NCBI GenBank assembly: GCA_963773625.1
Contig: CAVZCJ010000021.1
Span: 1-64,000, forward strand
Reading direction: 5' to 3'
DNA length: 64,000 nucleotides
Origin: DATARH01 sp963773625
Lineage (GTDB): Bacteria > Pseudomonadota > Alphaproteobacteria > ATCC43930 > CGMCC-115725
A program made the translations under genes and the position numbers. This document shows positions 1 to 9,013 of this stretch, piece by piece. Position 1 is the stretch's first letter. Every line of letters begins with the position of its first letter. The notes below the pieces were generated by a model that had not been told where the DNA came from, made no database searches, and saw only the letters and a list, made by a program, of their open reading frames with translations.

Positions 1-80
1 ATTTTTCGCCGCGTGATACCCTGGCGATACCCAGAACCGCCTCACCGCTAAATACCATCGTCCTATCTATTTGAAAAAGC

Positions 81-155
81 TGGCTGGGGCGGGAGGATTC
101 GAACCTCCGTTTGCCGGAATCAAAATCCGGTGCCTTACCACTTGGCTACGCCCCA
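81..155 (-). tRNA. tRNA-Gln (anticodon TTG)
   Basis: Read on the minus strand, the gene starts TGGGGCG and ends CGCCCCA-G-CCA, giving a 7-bp acceptor stem with an encoded CCA. The anticodon loop reads TTTTGAT between GC-rich stems, placing TTG at the anticodon, which reads CAA (Gln). The T-arm GGTTCGAATCC is canonical. Downstream of its 3' end lie two tandem GATACCC repeats (15-21 and 26-32), which could belong to an element integrated beyond the window edge. Confidence 0.93.
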
Positions 156-328
156 CCGGGATCGACTGCTGGCGCATGTAGGGCAGAGCTGACGCGGCTG
201 CCTTTGGCGCGGTCGCCGGACGCGGCAAGGTATCGGCAATGGCCCGGCTCAGCAACACGCGGTCGCGAGCGGCTTGCATCCCACGGCGTCACGGAATTGA
301 ATGGGCGCCCCAGACGAAGCCGCTCGTC

Positions 329-1828
329 ATGCCCGACCCATCACCCTCTCCCGGCAGACCGGCCGCTTCGCGCAACCGCCCGCGATCGCCGGAGCAAAGT
401 GACGAGGCGACGCGCCCGGCAGCATCGGGCCGGCCACGGCGGGCGAGTAAAGCTCGCTCGAGCAAGGCAGGTGGCGGAACCGAGCCGAACGAACCGCGGT
501 GGCGAGATATTCAATGGGTGGATTTCACCATCGACAACAACGGTGAGCGCCCCATCGACCCGTCTCCCTCTTCGGAAGCGAATCCCGCCCCGGCCGCGGC
601 TTCCTCGGCCGAGACCGATGGCTTTGCCACGCTGCTGCTCCGCTTTCGCCAGCCCACGCGCGGCAATGCTGGAGGGGATATTCCCGGCCTGCCCCTGCGC
701 TTCGGCCGAATCCCCGTGCCGCGCCCGCGCCCCGGCGCGGCGGGTGGCGAACCGGAACCGCCGGAGGCGGCGCCCGAACCAACGCCGATCGAGCGCGAGG
801 AGGACGTGTCGACGCCGATCCTCGCCGCCGCCGATACGCCGCCGGAACCCGATCGGTCGGACGTGTTGCCCAGCGAGGCCTCCGGCTGGGGTGAGCGACA
901 CGCGGAGCCTTCGCGCCTCCTCGTGCTCTCCAAACGTATCCACTCGGCGGGCTTGCGCCTGGCCGGTAACGACCGCGAGCGTCTGCGGCGCTGGCTGACC
1001 GTCACCGCTTCGGCGATCGTCGTGGCTGTCGCCGCCTACGTTATCGGCGCGATGCTGGCGGGTTTGATGGGTTCGGATACCAGGCGGCATAGCACGTCGG
1101 ATCAGCCGGTGGGTCCGAGGGCCCAACTGGCGGCCACGCAACCGACGCCCCAGCCGCCGCCCGCTGAGCCGTCATCCGCACAGCCGCCGCCCGCTCAGCC
1201 GGCCACGAGCGCGACGCCGCCGAGCGAGCCGGCCGCCCGCGCCGCCTTTTATCTGGCGCGCGCCAAGGCCGGCGATCCGGTGGCGCAATACGATGTCGGC
1301 GTGTTGTACGCCCAGGGCGACGGGTTCGTGCAGGACTACACCAGCGCCGCTTCGTGGTTTCACGCCGCCGCGGCGCAGGGCAATCTCGACGCGGAGTACA
1401 ATCTCGGCGTTCTCTACGAACGCGGTCTCGGGGTAACGGCGAGCGCGGTCGACGCGGTCAACTGGTACCGCAGCGCCGCCGACCAGAATTACGCCCGCGC
1501 CCAATACAACCTCGCCCTGGCCTATGCCGAGGGCCGTGGCACCGAGCAGGATTTCGCCGCCGCGGCGCGTTGGTACCAACGCGCCGCCCAGCAGGGGCTC
1601 GTGCCGGCGATGATCAACTTCGCGATCCTCTATGAGCTCGGTCAGGGGGTCGACCGCTCGCCGGTCGACGCCTATGCCTGGTATAGCGCCGCGGCCGATC
1701 GCGGCGACGATCCCGCCAAAAGCCGCGCCGGCGAGTTGCTCCGTCAGTTCACCGACAAGGACAAGGCAAAGGCGCAGGGCCTAGCGGCCACCGTCTCGGC
1801 CACAATTAGTGGAGCGCCGCCGGCCTAG
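329..1828 (+). CDS. Sel1-like repeat membrane protein
   Basis: About 499 residues. The N-terminal 220 residues are Pro/Arg/Ala-rich and probably disordered. One hydrophobic segment near residues 228-252 (WLTVTASAIVVAVAAYVIGA) would anchor the protein in the inner membrane. A proline-rich linker follows, then from about residue 305 a run of four or five Sel1/TPR-like repeats with the typical A-x-YNLGVLYERG and A-x-WYRSAA patterns. Sel1 proteins are usually scaffolds for envelope or signalling partners; the partner here is not visible. An in-frame ATG at 239 is possible, but the extra 30 residues look non-coding, so 329 was preferred. The gene ends against the convergent ispE with overlapping tails. 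Confidence 0.8.
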   Translation: MPDPSPSPGRPAASRNRPRSPEQSDEATRPAASGRPRRASKARSSKAGGGTEPNEPRWRDIQWVDFTIDNNGERPIDPSPSSEANPAPAAASSAETDGFATLLLRFRQPTRGNAGGDIPGLPLRFGRIPVPRPRPGAAGGEPEPPEAAPEPTPIEREEDVSTPILAAADTPPEPDRSDVLPSEASGWGERHAEPSRLLVLSKRIHSAGLRLAGNDRERLRRWLTVTASAIVVAVAAYVIGAMLAGLMGSDTRRHSTSDQPVGPRAQLAATQPTPQPPPAEPSSAQPPPAQPATSATPPSEPAARAAFYLARAKAGDPVAQYDVGVLYAQGDGFVQDYTSAASWFHAAAAQGNLDAEYNLGVLYERGLGVTASAVDAVNWYRSAADQNYARAQYNLALAYAEGRGTEQDFAAAARWYQRAAQQGLVPAMINFAILYELGQGVDRSPVDAYAWYSAAADRGDDPAKSRAGELLRQFTDKDKAKAQGLAATVSATISGAPPA

Positions 1829-2705
1829 ACCGGTCCGCGGGCAGCAGTGCTCCGGCGCGCACCCACCAGCCCGGCTCGGCCTCCTCGAGCCCCACCGCGG
1901 CGCGGCTCGCCGCCTCGCGATCATCGAACAGGGCGAAACAAGTCGCGCCGCTGCCGCTCATCCGGGCCAGCCGCGTGCCCGGCAACCGCGCCAAACGGTC
2001 GAGCACCTCGGCGATCGGCGGCATCAGACTCACCGCCGCGTCGGTCAAATCATTGCGGCACCTCAGCAACAGCGCGAACAACGCGTCCGGCGCCGATAGA
2101 TCGATGCGGGGCGCCTCCTGCGAAAACCCGCCGCGACGTGCCCGGAAGACATCGGCGGTCGGCAGCTCTGCCCGCGGGTTGGCCAAGACGATGCCGAGCG
2201 GGGGCAATGCCGGGGCGGGATGGAGACGCTCGCCGACGCCGGCGACCCAGACCGGGCATGCGGCGAGGCAAGCCGGCACGTCGGCGCCGAGCTCCATGGC
2301 GATCGCTCCGACATCGTCGAGCGAGCGGCGCCACAGCTCGGCGAGGGCGCGCAGCGTTGCCGCCGCGTCGCTCGACCCGCCGCCGATCCCGGAGGCGACC
2401 GGAAGGTGCTTATCGAGCGTCAGCGTCACCCGCGGCTCGATGCCGTAATGAGCGGCGAGCCTCCTCGCCGCGCGCAGGACCAGATTGCCCTCGCCCAATT
2501 GCCGCAGGCCCGCGGATTCGGGCCCACCCACGGCCAGCGATAATTGCTCGGCAGGCTCGGCGATCACGGTGTCGCCGATATCGGCGAACACGACGAGGCT
2601 GTCGAGCAGGTGGTACCCGTCGTCGCGCCGGCCGGTGACATGCAGAAAGAGATTGATCTTAGCCGGCGCGAAAACGCTGATCGCGCCCCGCCGGTCGGTA
2701 CTCAG
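1806..2705 (-). CDS. ispE: 4-diphosphocytidyl-2-C-methyl-D-erythritol kinase
   Basis: GHMP-family kinase that phosphorylates CDP-methylerythritol in the MEP isoprenoid pathway, in the cytoplasm. Visible motifs are the N-terminal FAPAKINLFLHV and DDGYH, the glycine/serine ATP loop PVASGIGGGSSDAAA, and the C-terminal MSGSGATCFALF. Homology begins only about 10 codons before FAPAKINLF, at the point where the upstream TPR gene stops. No ATG, GTG or TTG lies in this stretch: a CTG at 2705 overlaps the TPR stop as CTGA, and an ATC lies eight codons further on. The start shown is therefore a guess at a non-canonical codon; the in-frame ATG at 2849 lies inside the TPR gene. Likely translationally coupled to that gene. 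Confidence 0.88.
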   Translation of the reverse strand: MSTDRRGAISVFAPAKINLFLHVTGRRDDGYHLLDSLVVFADIGDTVIAEPAEQLSLAVGGPESAGLRQLGEGNLVLRAARRLAAHYGIEPRVTLTLDKHLPVASGIGGGSSDAAATLRALAELWRRSLDDVGAIAMELGADVPACLAACPVWVAGVGERLHPAPALPPLGIVLANPRAELPTADVFRARRGGFSQEAPRIDLSAPDALFALLLRCRNDLTDAAVSLMPPIAEVLDRLARLPGTRLARMSGSGATCFALFDDREAASRAAVGLEEAEPGWWVRAGALLPADRSRPAALH

Positions 2706-4444
2706 CCGCCACGCTCCGACGGCGCGGGAGGCGGCGCGAGACCGTGCGCGAGCTTCCCCTCGATCGGCGGAATATCCTCCTGATCCGGCCCAAATTGCAG
2801 CGCCCGGCGCCACTGATAGCGGGCCTCGGTTTGGCGGCCGGTGCGCCAATAGGCGTCACCGAGATGATCGTTGATCGTCGAATCGTCGGGCACCAGCTCG
2901 ACCGCGTGCTCGAGGTACTTGACCGCACCGGCGTAGTCGCCCATCCGGAAATGCGCCCACCCAAGGCTGTCGACGATATAGCCGTCCTTCGGGCGCAACT
3001 CGACCGCCTTCTCGATCATCTTGAGCCCTTGATCGAGCTTCTCGCCCTTATCGATCCAAGAGTAACCGAGATAGTTGAGGACGATCGCCTGGTCAGGCTT
3101 CAGCTCGAGCGCGTGCTCGAGGTCGACTTCGGCCTTGGTCCAATCCCCGGAACGCTCATAAGAGACGCCGCGGTCGTAGAACAGCGCCCAGCGGTCGGGA
3201 AGTCCCTGAGCCGCGATCCGGTTGATCGCTTCGTCGTAGGCGGCCGCCGCTTCCTTGAACTGCTTCTTGTTGCGCAGCATGTCGCCGAGCTGCACGTAAG
3301 CGCTAATCGACGCCGGCGACTCGGCTGCCATCTGGCGCAGCTGCGCGATCGCCTCATCGGTGCGATCGAGCGCCTCGAGATTGGCGGCGACCCGCAGCCG
3401 GGCGGACCACGAATAGGGCGAGTTGCGCGGGATCTGATCGAGCACGGCGAGGCTCAGCTCGGGCTTGTCCTGGGCGCTCAAAATGTCCGAGAGCAGGAGC
3501 TGTGCGAGGCGGAAATTTGGTTGCAGCGCCAACGAGAAGCGGTCGTAAACCAGCGCCAGATCAAGCGTTTCTGTCTGGTTCAAGACACTGGCGATATCGA
3601 ACAGCGACTCGGCCAACCCCTCGGCGGCGGAGCCGATCTGCGGCTTCGGCACGCCGGCCGGCCGCGCCGCCAGCACCGACCGGGCGATCTCGCTGCCGAC
3701 ATTCTGCTCGGTGAACTTTTTGTAGAGCGCCTTCGCGTCTGCTTCCTTGCCGTGGCGCTCGTAGAAATTGGCGATCGCGTCAGTCAGCCGCCAATTGAGC
3801 TGCGTCGTGTCGCCCAGCGCCTTGTTATAATATTCCTCCGCCTTGGCCGCATTTCCGGCGAAATCATAAAGCAGCCCGAGCTGGAAATTCTTCAACGGCT
3901 CAAAGCCGTTGTACTTGTCGTACTGTTGCAGCGCCGCATCCGCTCCAGGGAGATCGCCAGCCGCCATCTTCGCCCAGGCCTGCGCCGCCGGCACGATAAA
4001 GCGGTGGATGCCGTCCTGCGACAGCGCCTGCGCATGCTGGACCGCGGCGGCGCCGTCGCCTGCCTTCAGCCGGTCGATGATCAGCACCATCTCGGCGAGC
4101 ACGTCGCTTGAATCGATCTGCAGTTCCTGCGGCGCGACGGTCTTGGCTCGATCGAAATCGCCGGCCCCGACCGCCATGAGAAAGTCTCGGCTGATCAGTT
4201 CCGGCGCGTCAGGATCGATCGTCGCCGCCTTGGCGAACCACGCCGCCGCCGCGGGGTAGTCGCGCACCTGCTCGGCATGCTTGCCGGCAAGGTAGATGCC
4301 GAAGAGATGCTCCTCGGCATCGGCGGCAGGTTTTGCCGTCGGCGTCTGCTGCGAGGGCGCGGCAAAAGACGGCGCGACAACCAGCGCCGCCGCGACAAAC
4401 ATCGCCGGCCAATGCCCTCGGATTCGCGGACGAGGGTCTCCCAT
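2702..4444 (-). CDS. TPR-repeat protein with signal peptide
   Basis: About 580 residues. A signal sequence lies near residues 13-30 (MFVAAALVVAPSFAAPS), then tetratricopeptide repeats cover nearly the whole chain, with clear A-x3-Y-x-A-I and DSLGWAHFRMGDYAGAVKYL-type units near the C-terminus. It belongs to the alphaproteobacterial exported TPR proteins commonly encoded just upstream of ispE; a role in envelope assembly is inference. The start at 4444 (MGDPRPR) leaves a normal signal peptide; an ATG at 4498 would add 18 residues. It sits between ETF-QO and ispE in one minus-strand operon. Confidence 0.82.
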   Translation of the reverse strand: MGDPRPRIRGHWPAMFVAAALVVAPSFAAPSQQTPTAKPAADAEEHLFGIYLAGKHAEQVRDYPAAAAWFAKAATIDPDAPELISRDFLMAVGAGDFDRAKTVAPQELQIDSSDVLAEMVLIIDRLKAGDGAAAVQHAQALSQDGIHRFIVPAAQAWAKMAAGDLPGADAALQQYDKYNGFEPLKNFQLGLLYDFAGNAAKAEEYYNKALGDTTQLNWRLTDAIANFYERHGKEADAKALYKKFTEQNVGSEIARSVLAARPAGVPKPQIGSAAEGLAESLFDIASVLNQTETLDLALVYDRFSLALQPNFRLAQLLLSDILSAQDKPELSLAVLDQIPRNSPYSWSARLRVAANLEALDRTDEAIAQLRQMAAESPASISAYVQLGDMLRNKKQFKEAAAAYDEAINRIAAQGLPDRWALFYDRGVSYERSGDWTKAEVDLEHALELKPDQAIVLNYLGYSWIDKGEKLDQGLKMIEKAVELRPKDGYIVDSLGWAHFRMGDYAGAVKYLEHAVELVPDDSTINDHLGDAYWRTGRQTEARYQWRRALQFGPDQEDIPPIEGKLAHGLAPPPAPSERGG

Positions 4445-4504
4445 CACCAAACTCGCGCCATTCTTTGTCCCACTGACTTCAATCCCACCGGCGGTCAAGG
4501 GCCA

Positions 4505-6111
4505 TCACATGTTTGGATAATTAGGCCCGCCGCCGCCTTCGGGCACTACCCAATCGATATTCTGCTCGGGGTCCTTGATGTCGCAGGTCTTGCAGTGCAC
4601 GCAATTCTGCGCGTTGATCTGCAACCGCTTGCCCTCGGCCCCGTCATCGACGATCTCGTAAACGCCGGCGGGACAATAGCGCTGTTCGGGCGAATCGTAG
4701 AGGCGATAATTGATTGAAATCGCCTTTCCCGGGTCGCGCAATCTGAGATGCGCCGGCTGGTTTTCCTCGTGATTGGTGTTGGAGATGAACACCGAGGAGA
4801 GGCGGTCGAAACTGATCTTGCCGTCGGGCCGCGGATAGGCGATCGGCGGCATCGCGTCGGCGCGGGCGAGCTGCGCGTAGTCCGCGTGGTTGTGAAAGGT
4901 CCACGGCGCCCGGCCACGCAGCACATAGGTGTCGAGCGCCGAATACGCGAGGCCGGCCATCGTCCCGAGCCGGAAGCTCGGGCGGATGTTGCGCACCCGG
5001 TAGAGCTCGTCCCACACCCAGCTTCGCCGCAGCGCGCCTTCGACCGTGGCCCGCTCATCGCCGCCGAGCCGCTCAAAAACCGCCTCGGCCGCGACCATGC
5101 CGGATTTCATCGCGGTGTGGCTGCCCTTGATCTTGGGCACGTTGACAAAGCCGGCGGCGCAGCCGATCAGCGCCCCGCCGGGAAAATCGAGCCGCGGGAT
5201 CGACTGGAACCCGCCCTCGTTGAGCGCCCGCGCGCCATAAGCGATGCGCCGGCCGCCCTCGAAAGTCTCGCGGATCGCCGGATGGTTCTTGAAGCGCTGG
5301 AATTCCTCGAACGGCGAGAGATAGGGGTTGTCGTAGTCGAGCCCGATGACAAACCCGACCGAGACCTGATTGTCCTCGAGGTGGTAGAGAAACGAGCCGC
5401 CATAGGTGCGGTTGTCGAGCGGCCAGCCGACCGTGTGCACCACCCGGCCGCGATGGTGCCGATGGGGCGCTACCTCCCACAATTCCTTGATGCCGATCGC
5501 ATAGGTCTGCGGGTCGGCGTGAGCGCGCAGATCGAACCGTTCGACAAGCGTCTTGGTGAGCGAGCCCCGCGCCGCCTTCGGCAAACAGGGTCATCCGCCC
5601 GCGCAACTCGACGCCTTCGGTGTAGTTGGCGGTCGGCTGCCCGTCCTTGCCGATCCCCATATCGCCGGTGGCAACGCCGCAAACCCCGCCGTCATCGTCG
5701 TACAACACCTCGGCGGCTGCAAAGCCCGGATAGATCTCGACCCCGAGCTCCTCGGCCTGGGTCGCCAGCCAGCGGCACAGATTGCCGAGACTGATGATGT
5801 AATTGCCGCGATTGTGCATCTGCGGCGGGGTCGGCAGCCGCCAGGCGCCGCGTTCGGTGAGGAACAGGAAGCGGTCGTCGAGCGCGGGGGTGTTGAGCGG
5901 CGCGCCGCGCTCGCGCCAATCGGGCAACAGCTCGTTGAGCGCACGCGGCTCGAACACCGCGCCCGAGAGGATGTGGGCGCCGACCTCGGAGCCCTTTTCG
6001 ATGACGCAGACCGCGAGCTCGGTCTCGGCCGTGGCGGCGAGCTGCTTCAGCCGGATCGCCGCGGCAAGACCCGGACGGCCCCGCGCCTACAATCACGACA
6101 TCGTATTCCAT
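4505..6111 (-). pseudogene. Electron transfer flavoprotein-ubiquinone oxidoreductase, two frameshifts
   Basis: Product would pass electrons from reduced ETF to ubiquinone during fatty-acid and amino-acid oxidation at the inner membrane. The start MEYDVVIVGAGPSG is the FAD-binding Rossmann motif. The middle section has FEPRALNELLPDW, and the C-terminus carries the ferredoxin-like cluster NCVHCKTCDIKDP with a further Cys in YCPAGVYE, giving four iron-sulfur ligands. The coding sequence changes frame near 6070, where an extra G follows CCG-TCC-GG, and again near 5575, in a run of GGCGGCGCGGGG. Restoring both gives a continuous protein of about 535 residues, the family's usual size, with no other lesions. 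Sequencing indels are as likely as true decay. Followed by the TPR gene and ispE. Confidence 0.85.
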
Positions 6112-6197
6112 CCGCTCGCGCGCCATCGTCCCCTCGGGTTGTTTCCTCGCGCGACTATAAAGGATCGAAGCGAAAACGGGAGAACGGGACGAGCTGG

Positions 6198-6315
6198 GTG
6201 CGTCCTTCGAGGCTTCGCTATGCGAAGCGCCTCAGGATAAGGACGGTTTGAGGATGCCATCGAGGGCAACCCTCATCCTGAGGAGGCTGCGAAGCAGCCG
6301 TCTCGAAGGACGCAC
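6198..6315. repeat. Palindromic intergenic repeat (REP-like)
   Basis: A long imperfect inverted repeat. The left arm starts GTGCGTCCTTCGA and the right arm ends TCGAAGGACGCAC; inner arms contain CTCAGGAT and ATCCTGAG, and each arm has its own small palindrome around GCTTCGC and GCGAAGC. It lies between the divergent ETF-QO and uracil-DNA glycosylase genes. Similar GTCCTTCGAGACG...CCTCAGGATGAGG elements are scattered in intergenic regions of Bradyrhizobium and relatives; that family link is from memory. Confidence 0.75.
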
Positions 6316-6351
6316 GGCGACGATGCAGCACTGATCTGGTACCCTTGCGCC

Positions 6352-7197
6352 ATGCCCGCTCCCGCCCCGCCCTCCGCTGAAACCGCCGCCGCGCTCGCCC
6401 TGTTGCAGTGGCAGATCGAGATGGGCGCCGACGAGGCGATCGGCGAGGTTCCGATCGACCGCTTGGTGGCACCACCACCGGAGCCGCGCCAAATCGCGCG
6501 CCCCGCACCACCGGCGCGCACGGCAGCGTTCGCCGAGGCCCAGATTGCCACGCCGCCGCGCGCGCTCACCGAATCGGCGGCCGAGCCGGTGCAATCGGCC
6601 CGCGCCCTCGCCGCCCAGGCCCTGACGATCGACGCGCTGGCGGCGATCGTCGCCGGATTTGACGCCTGCCCGTTGAAGCGCACCGCGACCAACACCGTCT
6701 TCGCCGACGGCAACCCGGCAGCGCCGGTGATGATCGTCGGCGAGGCGCCGGGAGCCGACGAAGACCGCATCGGCAAGCCGTTTGTCGGCCGCGCCGGGCA
6801 GCTGCTCGACCGCATGCTGGCGGCGATCGGGCTCGACCGCACCGGCGTGCAGATCACCAACGTCATCTACTGGCGCCCGCCCGGCAACCGCAAGCCGACC
6901 GCGCAGGAAATCGCCTCCTGCCTGCCTTTCGTGTTCCGCCACATCGCGCTGTCGCGACCAAAGGTGCTGGTGCTCGCCGGCGGCACCGCGGCGACCTCGC
7001 TGCTCGACACCACCGAGGGCATCACCCGGCTGCGCGGCCGCTGGTTCGACCTCGCCATCCCGGGCCTCGACGCGCCCTTGCCGACGCTGCCAATGTTCCA
7101 CCCGGCCTACCTGCTGCGCACCCCCGAGCGCAAGCGCGAGGCTTGGCGCGATCTTCTGGCGTTGAAGGCGAAGCTCACCGAATTAGGAGTTGGCTGA
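6352..7197 (+). CDS. Uracil-DNA glycosylase, family 4-like
   Basis: Base-excision repair enzyme that removes uracil from DNA. About 281 residues, with an Ala/Pro-rich N-terminal 90 residues and then the glycosylase domain. The catalytic motif VGEAPGADED lies near residues 128-137, followed by GKPFVGRAGQLLDRM and WRPPGNRKPT, and the second motif HPAYLLR near 248. These match the SPO1-polymerase-related/UDG family 4 type. Of the cysteines that bind the iron-sulfur cluster in thermophilic members, only CPLKR and SCLPF are obvious here. The stop overlaps the moaB start (TGATG), so the two are probably cotranscribed. Confidence 0.9.
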   Translation: MPAPAPPSAETAAALALLQWQIEMGADEAIGEVPIDRLVAPPPEPRQIARPAPPARTAAFAEAQIATPPRALTESAAEPVQSARALAAQALTIDALAAIVAGFDACPLKRTATNTVFADGNPAAPVMIVGEAPGADEDRIGKPFVGRAGQLLDRMLAAIGLDRTGVQITNVIYWRPPGNRKPTAQEIASCLPFVFRHIALSRPKVLVLAGGTAATSLLDTTEGITRLRGRWFDLAIPGLDAPLPTLPMFHPAYLLRTPERKREAWRDLLALKAKLTELGVG

Positions 7198-7724
7198 TGC
7201 CCTTGAACCACGACCGCCCGTTTCTCGCCGTCAACATCGCGCTGTTGACCGTCTCGGACACGCGCAGCTTTGACGATGACCGCTCCGGCAACACGCTCCA
7301 GGAGCGCGCCGAGGCGGCCGGGCACAAGATCGTCACCCGCAAGATCGTGCGCGACGAATTCGCCGACATCGTCGCCCAGCTGCGGGCCTGGATCGGCGAC
7401 CCAGAGGTCGATGTGGTGATTTCGACCGGCGGCACTGGGGTCACCGGCCGCGACGTCACCCCGGAGGCGTTCCACAGCGTCTACGAGAAGGAGATCGCCG
7501 GGTTTGGCGAGCTGTTCCGCTGGCAGAGCTACGAGAAGATCGGCACCTCGACGATCCAGAGCCGCGCCACCGCCGGGGTCGCCGGCGGCACCTACCTCTT
7601 TGCGCTGCCCGGCTCACCCAGCGCCTGCCGCGATGCCTGGGACGGCATCCTTGTCCACCAGCTCGACAACCGCTTCCGGCCGTGCAACTTCGTCGAGCTG
7701 ATGCCGCGGCTGATGGAGAAATAG
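7197..7724 (+). CDS. moaB: Molybdenum cofactor biosynthesis protein B
   Basis: MoaB/MogA-family molybdopterin adenylyltransferase-type protein of about 175 residues. Characteristic are the early VNIALLTVSDTRSFDDD, then DVVISTGGTGVTGRDVTPEA and the C-terminal FALPGSPSACRDAWD, which form the MPT-binding pocket. The ATG at 7197 overlaps the TGA of the glycosylase gene, supporting this start over the in-frame ATG at 7143. The gene ends only four bases from the convergent DUF2064 gene. Confidence 0.93.
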   Translation: MPLNHDRPFLAVNIALLTVSDTRSFDDDRSGNTLQERAEAAGHKIVTRKIVRDEFADIVAQLRAWIGDPEVDVVISTGGTGVTGRDVTPEAFHSVYEKEIAGFGELFRWQSYEKIGTSTIQSRATAGVAGGTYLFALPGSPSACRDAWDGILVHQLDNRFRPCNFVELMPRLMEK

Positions 7725-7728
7725 CGCC

Positions 7729-8298
7729 TCAGAACCCGCGCAGCGGCCCGAGCCGGCGATAGGTGGCACCGTCGTCGACATCGTCGAGCGTCGCGGCGAA
7801 TCCAACCGAGAGCAATCGCGGTAGATCGGCCAGCACGTCCTCCAGTGCGTGCGGGCTCGACCAGCGCACTTTGCCAAACGTCGGCATATGGTGCCGTGCC
7901 CCGACGAGCCAGAACCCGCCGTCGCGCGCCGGGCCCAAGACCAGGTCGTGCCGGCCGAGCAGAGCGAAAGCTACGGCGATATGCGCGGCGGTCAACGCCG
8001 GGATGTCGGTACCGACCAGCACGACCGGCCCCTGGGCACACGCAGCCATCGCCCGGTGCATGCGCTCGCCGAGATCGCCCCGGCCCTGCGGGATCGCGCC
8101 CAGCCTTCGAGCATCCCGGTCGGGGGTGATCGCGAGGAGAAACCGCCAGCGACGGTCGCGCCCGAGCCGGCGCCGGCTGCGTGCCAGCATCAGCCGCTCG
8201 AAGTGCAGCGCCGCCACCGCACCGACGTCGCGCGCCAACCGGCTCTTGCCGCCGCGCAGCCGCGGGACGCGAGCGAAGAGGATCAGAGTCCGGCGCAT
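7729..8298 (-). CDS. DUF2064 / TIGR04282-type glycosyltransferase
   Basis: About 189 residues. MRRTLILFARVPRLRGGKSRLA at the N-terminus resembles the nucleotide-binding start of CobY/MobA-like nucleotidyltransferases; the core has LVGTDIPALTAAHI and LGPARDGGFWLVG, typical of DUF2064. Members next to a TIGR04283 glycosyltransferase are annotated as arsenosugar biosynthesis proteins; the function here is inferred only from that pairing. Its ATG overlaps the stop of the upstream GT2 gene as TGATG, so the two are translationally coupled. Confidence 0.85.
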   Translation of the reverse strand: MRRTLILFARVPRLRGGKSRLARDVGAVAALHFERLMLARSRRRLGRDRRWRFLLAITPDRDARRLGAIPQGRGDLGERMHRAMAACAQGPVVLVGTDIPALTAAHIAVAFALLGRHDLVLGPARDGGFWLVGARHHMPTFGKVRWSSPHALEDVLADLPRLLSVGFAATLDDVDDGATYRRLGPLRGF

Positions 8299-8993
8299 CA
8301 CCCATAGATCCGCGCGATCCGCTCCGGTCGCACGCCGAGAAAATACAGCGACAGGCAGAACAGATTGCGCAGCGGCCGGCGCCAGTATCCGTCGCGCCGA
8401 TAGCGGCTCGGCGAGGTCACGATCGTCGCGCCGAGCGGCTTCAGCCGCGCCCGGCCGAGCCGCCGCGCCAGCGCCACATCCTCCATCAGCGGGATTGCCG
8501 GGTAACCGCCCGCCGCTTGGTAGAGCGAACGGTGGATGAGCAGCCCCTGGTCGCCGTAGGGCAGGGCCAGCGCGCGGCAGCGCCACGCCACCAGCCGCTC
8601 CACCCGCCGCGCCGCGGCAGCCGGATCGTCGAGAGCGAGGGTGAAATAGCCCGCCCGCCCTTCCGCGCTGGGCGCCGAGATGAAGGCGCGGACCGCCGCG
8701 TCCCATCCCGGCAGCGGCCAGCTGTCGGCGTGCAGAAACAACAGCCATCCGCACCGCGCCGCTTTGACGCCCGCCGCGAGCTGCATGCCCCGCCCCCGCG
8801 GCGCCGCGATCACTCGCGCCCGAGCCCGCCGCGCGATCTGTGCGCTCGCGTCACGCGAGCCGCCATCGACGACAATGACCTCGCCAATCTGCGCGACGCC
8901 AGTCAGCGACGCCAGCGTCCGCGGCAACTCTGCCGCCGCGTTCAGCACCGGGATCACCACGGAGAGCCTATTATGTTCTTGTTTTGTTCTCAT
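8298..8993 (-). CDS. Family 2 glycosyltransferase (TIGR04283 type)
   Basis: About 231 residues of a GT-A fold. It begins RLSVVIPVLNAAAELPRTL, followed by the sugar-nucleotide-binding VIVVDGGSRDAS and the metal-binding region LFLHADSWPLPG. C-terminal residues PLMEDVALARRLGR fit the acceptor or catalytic region of GT2 enzymes. The pair with the downstream DUF2064 gene is the TIGR04283/TIGR04282 module linked to arsenosugar biosynthesis. No arsenic methyltransferase is nearby, so the substrate is unknown. It is divergent from the radical SAM gene, with overlapping 5' regions. Confidence 0.87.
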   Translation of the reverse strand: MRTKQEHNRLSVVIPVLNAAAELPRTLASLTGVAQIGEVIVVDGGSRDASAQIARRARARVIAAPRGRGMQLAAGVKAARCGWLLFLHADSWPLPGWDAAVRAFISAPSAEGRAGYFTLALDDPAAAARRVERLVAWRCRALALPYGDQGLLIHRSLYQAAGGYPAIPLMEDVALARRLGRARLKPLGATIVTSPSRYRRDGYWRRPLRNLFCLSLYFLGVRPERIARIYG

Positions 8994-9013
8994 TGATGTG
9001 GCATCTTGTCCGC

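Noticed and set aside
81..155. Duplicate of the tRNA-Gln 3' end inside the window (att site)
   Set aside because: Only short matches such as GGCTGGGGCG were found, within coding sequence; nothing comparable to the 19-base tRNA-Ala repeat.
2744..4111. Long plus-strand open frame of 455 codons
   Set aside because: Antisense shadow of the TPR gene; GC-rich codon bias opens the opposite strand. No family motif.
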